Part shown: positions 23,375 to 34,549 of the stretch, piece after piece
Numbering within the stretch: position 1 is the stretch's first letter
How the letters are laid out: the number at the start of each line of letters is the position of its first letter
Origin: Acheta domesticus
Taxonomy: Eukaryota; Arthropoda; Insecta; Orthoptera; Gryllidae
DNA length: 64,000 nt
NCBI GenBank assembly: GCA_031308135.1
Contig: JAHLJT010000631.1
Location: forward strand, 212,768,731-212,832,730
Direction of reading: 5' to 3'
Position numbers and translations under genes: made by a program
Notes under the pieces: generated by a model
What the model saw: the letters and a program-made list of their open reading frames with translations, nothing else
Database searches by the model: none
Told to the model about the DNA's origin: nothing

Positions 23375-23560
23375 TTGAATGTCGTTGGCCGGAGAGCGCA
23401 GGCGTGCAGCGTGGGACGGACGCGCGGCCTCGCCCGCGCGCGTGGCGGGCGCGCCATTACACGCACGGAAGCAGCGACAGCAGCCCCCCCCACTGCCCTC
23501 CCCCACCCCACCCCCGGCTCCACGAGCCCAGGGCCGCCCGCGAGTGTTCTTTTTACAAGC
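23375..23560. other. GC/CpG island 12, small
   Basis: CpG-rich, with CCCCC/ACCCC stretches at 23,484-23,516 and AAGCCGATAAAGCG near 23,557. Confidence 0.45.
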
Positions 23561-23631
23561 CGATAAAGCGTGATGATAAATGGAAAACGTATAGAACGCG
23601 AGCATTTAAATAAGAAGGAATACTTTCATAG

Positions 23632-23971
23632 TAGTTACGCGAGCAAAGTGAGACGAAGACAAGCCGTATCTATTTTGTCGGAAAAGGTAATGGAAGAATA
23701 TCGGCAAACGTCTAAAGCATATTGGAGTGTGTAGAATGCGCTGTAGAGATCGCGGTGATTCAAAATCTTGTACGTGTGTGATACATGTGGGTATTTAGAT
23801 TCAGTTACATTGTCAAAAAAAAAAAAATTCCTTTTATTGATGAGGCTCTGTCTTCGGTCTCCGCGATAAACATAAAGCATGCTTCGAGTTTGGCCAACGC
23901 GAATATTCCGATACATTTTCCGCCAAAATACACATAGGGCATAAGTTCGACTCGCTTTGCTCGCGTAACTA
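23632..23971. mobile_element. MITE with ~24-bp terminal inverted repeats
   Basis: The left end TAGTTACGCGAGCAAAG is matched in reverse at 23,948-23,971 with about two mismatches. The ends allow a TA target duplication. Weaker inverted similarity continues inward (around 23,670-23,710 against 23,880-23,925). No transposase. The TA target suggests the Tc1/mariner superfamily. Confidence 0.7.
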
Positions 23972-23985
23972 TTAAATTATTTTTA

Positions 23986-24177
23986 TAGTAAAACCCTCGT
24001 TAGCACGAATTTGCTTAACACGAATTTCGCCGTAACACGAATAAAACTTCGATCCCGGCAAGAGGTTAAGGTAACACTTATAATGCTGCATTTGTAATGC
24101 TCGGATAACACGAATTTTTATAACACGAACTCCGATTATTTCGGTCCCTTGGATTTCGTGATACAGAGAGTTTACTG
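23986..24177. mobile_element. pogo-like MITE, 192 bp, flanked by TA
   Basis: The left end TAGTAAAACCCTCGTTAGCA and the reverse complement of the right end (CAGTAAACTCTCTGTATCA) are related. TA is present at 23,984-23,985 and 24,178-24,179. Internal 'AACACGAA' motifs recur, as in pogo/Tigger-derived MITEs. Confidence 0.65.
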
Positions 24178-24194
24178 TATTTAAATGCTCGCAT

Positions 24195-25370
24195 TCCAAA
24201 AGTTATCCTCAATTTATAATCATTCTTTAACTGCTTCTGAAAAAGTACTTTTCTCTCCCTCACTCTCCCAACATCCTTATACAGTCCGTCTGCCATTTTG
24301 GCCCTGTCGCCGCGTCGCTACATGGGCTCCCCGCACCAAACGGAGCTTCACACGTACGAACATTAAGATTAAAAAGACGTGCGTGACGCTAGTGTGTCAG
24401 CACGAAGGAAAATGAATGGCGCGGGAAACAATGTGTCCTATGTCTGTCTTCACATCACGTGCCACAATCTAAAAAAAATTCGTTAGACGGAAAAGCACTC
24501 GTACTTCCTAACTGATGGGCACGCATGTGTAACATTATTTTTATCAGAGCATTTGTTGACGAGATTATTTTTAGGCGTTATTTTCTTGCATTAAAGACTG
24601 AATGAAGACCAAAATATGGGATATAATGAGAATCACTTTGAGGTGGGGAGGGAGAAGTGGATAAAGAGCATAGGTGGTGGAGGGCGTCGCGGGCGGAGTG
24701 GGAGGGGCGTGTGTACCATTGGAATGACCTCATATAAAACCATCAGGATTAAATTGCGGAATATTTTAGATCAAGACGAAATCCAAGAGGTTATACAAAA
24801 AAATGAAAACAAAGTCTCTTAAAACGCGTGTCGGTCAAAATCCCGAGATAGATTTTATGTACAATTACGTAACTTCATAACACGTACGTACTTTCTTACG
24901 TAACATTATCTATCCGAAAAGATGTAAAGTAGTAATTGTTGCAAAACATAAGACATTTGAATATTCAGACGATGGTTGTTCGTGGTTCACGAAATGAGAA
25001 ACTTTTCTGGACTTATATTTATTCTATGTCTTAAGATTAAGAAGTTATTTTGACATTTATAAGCATGTTCGTGATAGTACATAGGCAACTTTGTTGAAAC
25101 AACACCCAAATGAGTGGCTTAACGAGAAGAAAACTGCGGCATTGTATATAAGAAATCAAATTAAATTTCAAAGACAGGGCAGAGCAAGCATTAAAAAAAA
25201 ACTGTCCTTAGGCTCTAAAGAAACACATGCGTTATTCTTGTACTATCTTAAATAATGAAATTAGATCTATAATTAAATTTACTTTATCTAAATAAGTGAA
25301 ATTTATCCCCGCCTGGGTTTCCGTGTAAGAAGCTCGTTTCTTTGCAAACGAGACAAAATCCATTTTTTCT
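24195..25370. other. intergenic, nothing recognised
   Basis: AT-rich apart from moderate-GC patches near 24.3 and 24.67 kb. No gene supported. Confidence 0.45.
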
Positions 25371-25374
25371 CGCC

Positions 25375-25560
25375 CACCCGCAAATTCCAGGCGCGCGACA
25401 AGGCGGGAGGGAGTGAGCGGGCGCGCGGCCGGCGACACGCACGACAGCCCGCGCCTGCCGCACGCAGCGCCAGCCACCGGCGGCACGGCCACGACACGCG
25501 CCTGGCCTCCCTCGTGCGCCGGACGCTTCAGGGAGCGGAGGAAACGGGGCTGCGATAGGT
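25375..25560. other. GC/CpG island 13, small
   Basis: CpG-rich. Open frames on both strands look like composition effects. Confidence 0.45.
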
Positions 25561-25980
25561 CGGAGGCGATGTCGGTGCTTCGGCAGCATCGTGGAACGGG
25601 AGGTTACAGGGTTCGATACCCGACGGCGGCGGTGGAATGAGAGAGTAGGGTGGTGAATTCTTCTCCAAACAGCGGCTCAATTCTCCTCCAGACGGCGGCT
25701 GAATTCCACCCAGCAAAGCATCTACTCAAAGAGTCGAAAATCCACCACCGACGGTAAACACTCGGCTGTCCGGGAGGAATGCATTTATCCCTCAAGAAGG
25801 TTGCAGAATAGTGGCTGGAACGTTGGCAACTGGGCTGAGGTCGCGGCGCATCCCGGGCAGCCAACTATTTACCCACGGTGGTGGATTTTCGAGTCTAGAT
25901 ACTTTTCTGGGTCGAATTCAGCCACTGTCTACAAAATAATTCAGCCGCTATTTGGAGGAGATTTCTCGAATTCCGGATGA
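25561..25980. repeat. scrambled pieces of the ~500-bp SINE
   Basis: Three pieces in alternating orientation. One is a plus-strand head with box B-like GGGTTCGATACCCG (25,609-25,622). The second is a minus-oriented body piece at 25,650-25,760, with GAATTCTTCTCCAAACAGC. The third is a plus-oriented piece at about 25,875-25,980. The last two form an inverted pair around CCACCACCGACGG and GGTGGTGGATTTTCGAGTC. Confidence 0.6.
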
Positions 25981-25987
25981 TCTAGTT

Positions 25988-26315
25988 CAGGGCATTCCAA
26001 CTGGCGGCTGGATCTTTTTGTGTGGCCCGCGACTGCTTTGAAAAATTTTATTATACCAACCAAGTACGTTTTTTTATTCTGCAATGCATTTTTATAATTA
26101 CATAACTGTGTTTATAAATGAGAAATAAAACTTAACAGTAGTGCTCTACTGAATGTCTTATATTGTAGTGATAGCTGATAGACTATGCATTGTATTACAA
26201 TGCTTTGTATTATTCATCAAATCGCTTGCGCTTGCATCTTAAATTAGGGTTCGGTCCGCGGCTTAACTAGAATTTGATATGTGGTCCATAGGCTCTTCTA
26301 AGTTGGACAACCCTA
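25988..26315. mobile_element. non-autonomous hAT element, 328 bp
   Basis: It starts CAGGGCATTCCAACTGGCGG and ends GTTGGACAACCCTA, with imperfect inverted termini. ATCTAGTT lies on both sides (25,980-25,987 and 26,316-26,323), an exact 8-bp target duplication as made by hAT transposases. No transposase frame inside. Confidence 0.85.
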
Positions 26316-26323
26316 ATCTAGTT

Positions 26324-26639
26324 GGGAGTTTTGTGTAGTTTCTCCTTTCAATACCAAGCAAATGTCGTCTTATCCTGCCTTCGATTGCCCAGCTAGTCAA
26401 AATGTGACAGTATTCACGTATTCTCCAGGCCGACAGAGAGAGTCTCAGCTCGAAAAAAATGTATCAAAAAATGGGAAAAATCTTTTTCCAAAAAAGTCTA
26501 TCTAATAGGCAATAAAAAGATAAAATGAAACTCGTCTGAAACAATTCCAAAAGCACAATCACATCGTTTTAGTTTTAATGATGATGATAATAAGAAAAAA
26601 ATTTCCAGACTCGTGAACCCCAGTTCTGAGAATTGGTGC
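26324..26639. other. intergenic, nothing recognised
   Basis: AT-rich sequence between the hAT element and the next GC island. Confidence 0.45.
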
Positions 26640-27100
26640 AATGGGTTCATGGGAGGCGGTGGGGGGAAGGGGAGGCGGAAGGGGGGATGGAGGAGGAGGG
26701 TCTCACCGCGTGGAACGGTGCCTGCGGCGCGGCGGCTACTTTCGAGCGAAGTGAAGCGCGTCGGGCGGGGGAGGGGCGCGGCCGGAGAGGCCACACAAGG
26801 GCCTCCCCGGCGCGCGCGCGAGGCGGGACGCAGGGCCCCGCTTCCGGGCGCCCCCGCTGCCACTTCCGCCGCCGCCGCAGCCGCAGCCGGCTCGAGCCCC
26901 CGTCGCCGCGCCGGGGCCGAGGGCGTAGGCGGGCGCGCAATCTTTCCCTCCGGCTTCACGGCTCGCGCCCCCGCACGTGCGCCCGCGGCCGCTCCTTCCC
27001 GCCAGTCCATTCGATCCGCCAACCTCCTTCGCCTCCCTCCCGCCCGCCCCCTCGCGCGCGCACGTGCCGCTTCAATCGAGTTTGCACAGGCGACGGAGTT
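26640..27100. other. GC/CpG island 14
   Basis: CpG-rich. Long frames of 165-174 codons exist on both strands in the same interval, so neither is convincing. Confidence 0.5.
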
Positions 27101-27109
27101 CCTTCATTA

Positions 27110-27990
27110 ACGACACGACAGTGCTCTCTGGGGACGTACGTCTTTCCTGCGAAATAATTGTCAAATTGAAACTTCATTTTGAAATATTAAGATTGTTCGT
27201 TAAACTTCACTTGCAAGAGTGTTATTGCTTCTGTAACATAGTCTACCATTTTAAAATCGTATCGTTTTAAGAGGGCTAAATATGGTATTATACTCGCACG
27301 TTTTCTTACGCAAACCTACCCCCAATCCTTTGCCAACATTGGTTGAATTAAGAAAAAATAATAGCTACGAGCGTTGTAGACTAAATCAAATAAACGGAAG
27401 CGAACATTTCTGGTTAATAGAAACTATTTTACTTCGAAAAACGAACAAAAAATTTGATATAAAATTCCTCTTGTCAAATGAGCAAACTTCCCACTTCTCT
27501 CGCAACTATCGAAATGAAGGCTCGAGAAAACGTGGGCGGATAATACCTAATTCCCTCAATCAAAATTAATTTTACATCTGAAGTGCTCATAAAGTGACCT
27601 GAAGTTATGTGCTAATTAATTAGCGTATGAGTAACAGAAAAATATAAAATAAAATTTAATGTGTAATAAATTATCGTCTAAAATGTTTTTGTTTCAAACA
27701 TTGGAATGGAAAATTATTTCTGTTTTTCTTCAATTAAGGCATCAACAGCACAATTACTGAGATTTTTCTTCTTTACTTAATGATTATTTATTATTATCAT
27801 CTTCAAATATATAGTCCCTTAAAAATATATCGCCTCAGTGCCACAAAATCCAACTCTGGGCAGTTTGGAAAAATATCGTCATAATCAAAGAAGTCTTCCC
27901 TGACGTGGAGGTAGCGTATCCGGAATGGGTACCTTACTGATGGACTACTAGTGCCACTCAATTTCATTGCGGAAATAAAGACCATGCCCT
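27110..27990. other. AT-rich intergenic, nothing recognised
   Basis: The 95-codon frame at 27,282-27,569 lacks recognisable domains. Confidence 0.45.
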
Positions 27991-28474
27991 GCGTGGGCTA
28001 CAACTGGCGACGGCGACGCACGATTGCTTGCTTCAGTTTCAAGCTTGATGTTACTTGAGATTTCGCGTGACAAAGCGCGAGGTGTAGTAGGCGTGCAGCG
28101 AAAGGAAGGGCGCGTCTTCCACAGCCTCACAGCCTGGCGACATCCCCCGCGCCGCGCAGAAAAGCAATTGGTTGCTTTAGCCGCTTGCACCATGCCGCTA
28201 TCGAAAGTATCTCGTATGTTATGAGGCGATTAAAAGGGTTTTCGGAGAGTGGGACGGTGTTTCAACAATACAACAGGCATTGAAGGGTGTCAAGACTGCA
28301 TTGCGATACTTAGTGACAGTAGACAATGCAGAATCAAGTATGGAGAGAGCACAAACTCTGGAGAACGATCTAAAGAAATGAGTAATAAAAATATAGAAAG
28401 AAAATAATCGAAAATAACTCTGTATTAATAAAATCAATAATTGTGGATATATTATATTTCATTTTTACACAATC

Positions 28475-28547
28475 GGATAGTGAACCTCTGATATAGTGAA
28501 CCAAAAATATTAGTTCTCAGAAGTTCACTAAACCGGAGTCGGCTGTA
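28475..28547. mobile_element. possible pogo-like MITE end
   Basis: AGTGAACCTCTGATATAGTG and AAGTTCACTAAACCGGAGTC phrases, ending GGCTGTA, resemble termini of pogo-type MITEs. The other end was not found. Confidence 0.3.
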
Positions 28548-28744
28548 TATTGGATAATTTCATATCCTATAACCATATTTTTTTGTCATTTTTCATCATC
28601 ATGAGCTATTGATTACTATTTTGATTATTACTGCCCTCGAAAATGTAGATTGAAACATTTTTAGTTGAGGAGCGTGGTTTGTGCTTCTTAGTCGAATAGA
28701 TCGACACTATCCCAAGTAGTAATCGATTGTCGCCCCCCAAATTC

Positions 28745-29015
28745 TACCCGAGTGTCCGTTACGACGCTTGCGCCAACGTCCGCCGCCATCCTCCAGCGAG
28801 TCTCCGCCGCAGCCGCCCAAGTCCGGACATGACGCAGGCGAATTCAAACGCTGTAACCGATCCATAAGCTTCCGGCGCCCCTGCGCTCCCGAGGCGGCGC
28901 GGCGCGCGCGCCAGCGAGCGGCAGCGGCCGGAAATCGCCAGCAGAGGAGCTCGAGGGACGCCCTGTCGCCTTGCCGAAGCTCCTCCCCGCAGGGGGGGAT
29001 CGTGTCTGCGTAGGT
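28745..29015. other. GC/CpG island 15
   Basis: CpG-rich, with CCGCC motifs. It runs into the GC-rich segment at 29.0-29.7 kb and may belong to the same element. Confidence 0.4.
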
Positions 29016-29711
29016 GGGCATGGTCTCTGGTGAAGAGTTGTAGACCATCACCCGGACCCTGAGTTTCACGGTGGCACTCACGCCGTTAGTCTCAAGGCGG
29101 AGACAGTGAGTAGGCGATGCTAAGCTCCTGGTTATCGGCTCAACCCGGCAACCCGTCAGTTGGGCCCTTGGCGCGTCGATCTCAAGGCATAGTTGGGTGA
29201 AGGAGACCCCTCGGGTGCTCTGCAATCCACATATAGAGGTTCGGCCGGAAACTTATATCTACCGTCACGTTGCCTTGGTTCTGGCGAACTCACGTCTATA
29301 TGCAGTTTCTGGCAATGAATAGACGGGACGGGGGCTTCGAGCCGCTCGAACCTTAGTTCGGGTGGCCCCCGGTTGGGCTCTCGGCTTCGACGTGGGAGTG
29401 GCTCAATACTCTGGGCATAGAGGAGGGACTCTGTGTCCCGGCGCATGTGAGTAGAGCGTTGTCATAAAACAACTGACACCGGTACTAGCCCGAATAGCTA
29501 GAAGCTTTGAGTTAGCAGGGCGGCCCATTACCCAGGCATTGTATGGGGAGGTTGCCGCGAAGGCTAGCTGCGCTCCGGTGGGACCCGGACGCCAGCCCAA
29601 CGGGGTACTTGTGCTCCTGAGGGGGATGAGGATAAGAGACTAGGGCCTAGGTGCCCACCCAGGGGATTATTCCCCGTAGCAAAGGCAAGCGCGTGATAGG
29701 CTATAGCGCGT
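28990..29711 (+). mobile_element. GC-rich segment ending in (CA)n, possible LINE 3' end
   Basis: About 720 bases of even, gene-like GC composition with few CpG clusters, unlike both the islands and the AT-rich background. It stops abruptly at a long (CA)n. R1-clade LINEs of the Waldo/Mino type are known to insert into AC-type microsatellites, so a 5'-truncated 3' end of such an element is a possible reading. I see no reverse-transcriptase or zinc-knuckle motif to prove it. The 172-codon minus-strand frame here and upstream is not recognised. Confidence 0.3.

Positions 29712-29771
<60 letters not shown>
29712..29771. repeat. (CA)n microsatellite, about 29 units
   Basis: Perfect CA repeat ending in CATACATA. 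Confidence 0.95.
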
Positions 29772-29776
<5 letters not shown>

Positions 29777-29779
29777 TAC

Positions 29780-30595
29780 TGAGCGACACTCCTGCATGTG
29801 GTCTGCTGAAGACGTTCAGTACACTATGGAACGAAACGGCGAGATTTAGTTGGCTATATCTATGAGTAAATAGGTCATTACGTTAAGATTTCGAAAAAGG
29901 AATAGACATTATATAAAAATTTTACTTGTAATATTTAAAAGAACTAATAAACACACGCAAACTCTTTTTAGCATTCGTTCACTTCTCTGCAGATTGATGT
30001 GATTGTGTTTTTCTTTATTCATCGCGGGAATATTCCATGAATTTGTGTAGTTTAATTCTCTGGTTGAAACAGCGTTTCTCACATTGAGTAATCGAGCATG
30101 TAATTGATGTAACTAGAAAATGTCATCGAAATAGCAGTTTATTAATATGTGATACAAAAGGTAAATAATATAGAGTTACATGTAGTACAAATTGTACATC
30201 GCCATTCAATATTACGTATCAATGTAATAGATCCCTGATATTCTTTTTCAAGGAATGTATTTCATGGAAAGTATGTTCATAGCAATAATTGTTTATGTGA
30301 CAACAAATACATTTTGAAATTCACTGATGTTTATCAATTTGATAGAACCCTAATAATGTAAGACAAAGTATTTCTCGGCACCACAGTCTGTGATGTAAAT
30401 TGCACAATGTAATTCCATGTCATCATTCTGATGTTCATACTTTCAACTTTCATACCCGATAGTTCTCCGGTAACGTAGATTCCAATGTCCGATTAGAGTT
30501 GTAGTGTCAGAAAGGCAAAGACAGAAAGAAAAGGTAAAGACTTTTTTGTTAGTATTTTTTAATGTCGCTTTTTAACTTTTAGGTCATTTAGAGTC
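29780..30595. other. AT-rich intergenic, nothing recognised
   Basis: No repeats or open frames of note. Confidence 0.5.
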
Positions 30596-30599
30596 CACT

Positions 30600-30743
30600 G
30601 TGATTGTTTTTACTGTGACTGGTAACTGTAGAGGGAACACGTAATGAGAACAGAAACACACAAACATCCATGCCCGAGGCGGGATTCGAACCCGCCACCC
30701 TTCGAACCGAGGCAGCCTCAGTGACCTCGGCTATCCACGCCGG
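30600..30743 (-). repeat. tRNA-derived SINE, ~145 bp
   Basis: On the minus strand a degenerate box A near 30,737-30,715 (TGGATAGCCGAGG) is followed by a clean box B, GGGTTCGAATCCC (within 30,681-30,695). Next come CTCGGGCATGGATG and a short body. The box B to GGCATGGATGT stretch resembles SINEs I recall from locusts and relatives. It is not a functional tRNA, because no acceptor stem closes. Confidence 0.65.
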
Positions 30744-30749
30744 TTTTGT

Positions 30750-31825
30750 TAGCATTGTTAATGTACATTAATAGATTAGCAGCTTTTGTTTCCTCAAGCC
30801 CCTAGTGAATCATAAAAATGAGTACTTTGCAATCGACGTACATAATCTTAAAAAAAGGAAATTTCAAGATCAACTGTTTTTTAACAAATTAATGTATAAT
30901 GATTGTTAGGTTAATGTTTAATAAAATACACTAACCAACATTATATGTAATGGGATATTTAGTATATAATAAAACGCTATTCTCTGATAAATTATTTACG
31001 CTTTGGTTTGCTGTTTGCGGCAGAAACCAATGCAAATATTTTCTCCATAGGTGCAACAGAGCTTAAGTTATAATAGGATAGATTCAAGAGGATTGAACAC
31101 AATAATTGAACATTTTAAAATACTTCTTTATCAATGAGTAATATTGAGAATAGTATATGATATTATATGTTTTAAAACTTCTATTACGATCTCGTATCTT
31201 CAAAAATAAATTTTATAACAACATCCATGATTCAGTTCATTCTAGACCACGGGAATATTAAAGTAGTCTTCGGCAAATAGTATATTACAGTAAAAGAAAA
31301 ACTTAGGTTAAAAAGAAATGTATTAAAAAGGTAAAGAATTATATACTCATGATAAGAAAACGATGTCTAGAAAATGTGGTCAGATAAATTTTTCTTTTCA
31401 GATACTTTGAAACTCTGATAAAGAATGTCGATGTTAAACAGAAATTGAGTACATGACCATACATGTCATGAAGTACACCCGTTTTCATTAACAATTATAT
31501 TTATGTGGTAAATTTGCTGTTTTTATGATGAATACGCTAAGAACGGATTTAAGACTTAAAATTAATTGCACAAGTTTATTTATCAATGAAAATCAGTCGC
31601 ATTGGTGAAATAAACGTGCATTATTTTTACTAATTAATTGATTCGTAACATAAAATATAATTTTTCAGCTCTAATGTTGGCGCTTTTCAGAATTGCATGA
31701 GTTTCTGAAGACGTGGAAGTAACATAACTACAACTAGACTCCTAAGCCAAATGTAAATTTGCCATTAGGTTACGTGCTACAATAACCTTTAGGGTATTCA
31801 GAGGGCGATGGAGGCCACCTATTGA
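30750..31825. other. AT-rich intergenic, nothing recognised
   Basis: Very low GC. No supported features. Confidence 0.5.
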
Positions 31826-31829
31826 CTTG

Positions 31830-32100
31830 GAGGATGGAGACAGAGTGCCGCCTGACCCTGTACGCAAAATACGTGACCCACCGCCGGCGCCCGGCCGAAG
31901 TTCGATATGCAAATGCGGGAATTCTCGCGTGGAACGTCCGCACGCCGCGGCCCCAACGGAATATTCCGGGTCTTTCCGTTTCTCCGATGCACTAAAAACA
32001 GAATTCGAAGAAGCCCCTTCGGGGAGGAAAAGGTTTCGGTGGGCGGACCAAAACACAACACGTGTCATTCTTTTCCACGAAGAACTGCGACGCTGTCGTA
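31830..32100. other. GC/CpG island 16 with an octamer
   Basis: Moderately CpG-rich. It contains ATGCAAAT at about 31,908-31,915, the POU-domain octamer. Functional use is speculative. Confidence 0.4.
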
Positions 32101-32104
32101 GCGC

Positions 32105-32790
32105 GGAAAATTGAGACACTGGTGACATGGGAAAAGTTGTATATGGTGGAAGTGTAATCAAAATTCTATGAAAAGAAAATTATTTTTTGGTAATTTTTAG
32201 AATTAAATTATTTTTTAAATTTTTGTGAGAAGTAGATTCAAAATAAACAAGCCTATTTACCTAATCAGAAGATACAGCATGTCATAAAAAAGACGCCGAA
32301 AAAGCGTTTTCAATTTGAAATGGATCAGCGTAATCTAGAAGAATGAGTGATTCTCGTGATATTTCCTGAAAAAAGACTATAAAAGAATGTATATTGGAAT
32401 CATTTTTGAAATTGTCGTTCGAATATGTTCGCGAAATGTCGTGCAGAATACTATGGTTCGTCTTTAAATAATGTGTAACAAATAGTTCGTAGTAATCACG
32501 AGCGTCAAATCTGAAAATTTATATCCCTTACTTTCACCATAATTACCATCAATATCAATCTAATCTCTGATGGAATAAGAAATAAGGAACTATCAGGACG
32601 ATATAATGGATGGACAAAATGAAGTAGGTTGACTCCTGTAATGCTGCATGAGATGTTCGAAAGAGTTTAAAGTGTCGCAAAATATTTTTCGTATTGATTG
32701 ACATTTTCCATGGATTGGAAGTGAGTAGATATATTTCCATAATTTTTGTAACTTAACTCGAGCAAACACAATGAATACTGTCAATACGAA
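32105..32790. other. AT-rich intergenic, nothing recognised
   Basis: No supported features. Confidence 0.5.
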
Positions 32791-32950
32791 TTGGGGATCA
32801 TCCACAAATTATGTAACGGTAAAGGGGGAGAGAGGGGCTCTGAGACAGCGTTTCGCTGCGTTACATAGAGATAGGGAAGTGCGTAACATGGCGGAGGGGA
32901 TATTGAAAATACCCGAAATTTGCGTTACGTAATTTATGGACGGACCCTTG
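32791..32950. mobile_element. MITE with ~27-bp terminal inverted repeats
   Basis: The left end GGGGATCATCCACAAATTAT is mirrored at the right end (reverse complement AGGGTCCGTCCATAAATTAC), both followed by GTAACG. About 160 bp with no coding sequence. Terminal sequences of this GTCC(A)AAATTACGTAA kind are common insect MITEs, to my recollection. Confidence 0.75.
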
Positions 32951-32954
32951 AAGA

Positions 32955-33395
32955 AAAAGGATGATAAATAGTGATTGAGAAAATACCTAAAATGAGGAAA
33001 CAATAATAGAAAATTTGGAAAAAAATCATTTTAGCAAGGTCTTAAGAAGTGTTCCAGCTTGTTCCCAACCAGCGATAATTACACAACTTTTAATTATCGT
33101 GACTCCACAAGAGGTGTTCTACAAGAAATGCTATTTCCAGTTTGAAGAAAGAAATCACAAAAACCCTCTGAGAAAATCATTCACGTTCTCCACTGAGCTA
33201 CACTCGAAATGAATGAATCCGAATTGCAGATTCCAGAGTTCAAATCGGTAGCCCAGACGGCGCCGTGTCTCGGCGCAGTACGAAACAGCTATTTCCGCTA
33301 TTTTCTCAGCGAAACACGCCAGTTGCACCCTGCACCCCATCCAAATGCTGTTGTGACTTCATAATTCGCATATATTTGCGCAACACATGTCGTCG
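32955..33395. other. intergenic, nothing recognised
   Basis: AT-rich, then moderate GC. No supported features. Confidence 0.45.
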
Positions 33396-33399
33396 GGGG

Positions 33400-33845
33400 C
33401 GTAGGACAGGGGCTGGGGTGGGCCTTGGGGAGGGTCAACGGCCGCGGGGGAGGCGAGGCCAAAGGTTAGGCGGGGGTCGCGTGAGGGGCCGGGCCGGGGC
33501 CCGGCGGGGGCGTGGCGGGGGCGGGCACGGGCGCGGGCCGTCGCCGTCGGGGCGCTGCTGGCCGGGGCCGGGGCCGGGCGGCGCGGCGCCACAGCCGGAG
33601 GCCGCCGCGAGGACTTCTGGGAAGCGCCGGCGCGGCGGTCGGCGGCCGCGGGCACGAACGCTGCTCGGCGGAGCGGCGCCCGCGGCGCGGCGGTCGATGG
33701 CGCCGGCGCGGGACGGGAGCCAGCAATGCCTGCGCGTCGCGCGGGAGGCCGCCTCAGGGGCCGGCGGAGACGCGCACGGCCCGCCCGCCCACCCGGCGGA
33801 GCCGGCGTGCCCGCTCTCTCTGCAGCCACGCGGACCGGCAGTTTC
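33400..33845. other. GC/CpG island 17
   Basis: Extremely GC-rich with GGGGCC runs. Open frames of 140-210 codons overlap on both strands, which shows the lack of stops rather than coding selection. Confidence 0.55.
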
Positions 33846-33849
33846 TAGC

Positions 33850-34270
33850 TTTCGAGCCCCGGTCATGGAGGATTTTCTTCTCTGGTTACGGATCTGCGGC
33901 CAGTAGGGAGTCAGTGGAGTTCAGTGGTTTATCCGATACACACCAAGCAAATGCCGGAGCAGTATCCTAACAACGGGTCATGGACAGCGTGAGATTCTCT
34001 TTCTCTTCCGCATCCCCTCCTATCCCATCTCCTGGAAAATTACGTGCACTTCACTACCAGTCACGTCGGAAAACCAAGAGGAAGTTTTAGTGTTGCCTCG
34101 TCTGTGGCGATTCTCCGTTCGGAAAAAGACGCCTGGAGGGGGAAACCCCTTTAAGCCCGTGCGTAAGTCGGTGCCGGATTATACTATCTAGTGGAGCATA
34201 AACCCCCCACATCTAGGATATGACGGTCACTATACTAATGGGACAAATGACCCTAGTTGCTGACGCTTGA
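33850..34270 (+). repeat. ~500-bp SINE copy, 5' end decayed
   Basis: It shares blocks with 48,478-48,940 in the same orientation and 18,170-18,703 in reverse. Examples are the AAATGC-GG-G-AGTATCCTAACAA block near 33,950-33,973 and the CCGTGCGTAAGTCGGTGCCGG block near 34,158. The tRNA head is not recognisable. Confidence 0.6.
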
Positions 34271-34549
34271 AGACATTGATCAAGCAATCGAAGCAATCGA
34301 AGTGATTGCTCCACGTGCGCGGCCTAAAACAGGATGGCGGCCAACTACATTTCTAGGCTCCTTTTCCTTTAAACATTTTTCTTTACAAATGAAATATTTT
34401 AATATTTAATAAAACATATTAGAAAGAGAAAGAAATAACCTTAGTAAGCAATTAATAAATACATTTCATTTAAAGTTGAACCATTTACAGTTTTGCCAGT
34501 TGCCTGGACAGCCTCCTACCAAAATGTATAGCAAACGTTTGTGAAAATT

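Larger units (their letters stand above)
23598..24192. mobile_element. nested inverted-repeat block
   Basis: GCGAGCATTTAAATA at 23,598-23,612 is perfectly inverted at 24,178-24,192. It encloses two MITE-like elements (23,632-23,971 and 23,986-24,177). Confidence 0.6.

Noticed and set aside
25575..25593. TGCTTCGGCAGCA resembling the 5' hairpin of U6 snRNA
   Set aside because: The rest of U6 (the AAATTGGAACGAT block and onward) does not follow. It lies in a SINE head fragment.
30671..30743. tRNA gene
   Set aside because: Box B is good but box A is degenerate and no acceptor stem closes. It is a SINE head.
33265..33970. 213-codon plus-strand and 156-codon minus-strand frames
   Set aside because: Coextensive on both strands of a CpG island with low-complexity Arg/Gly/Ala composition.
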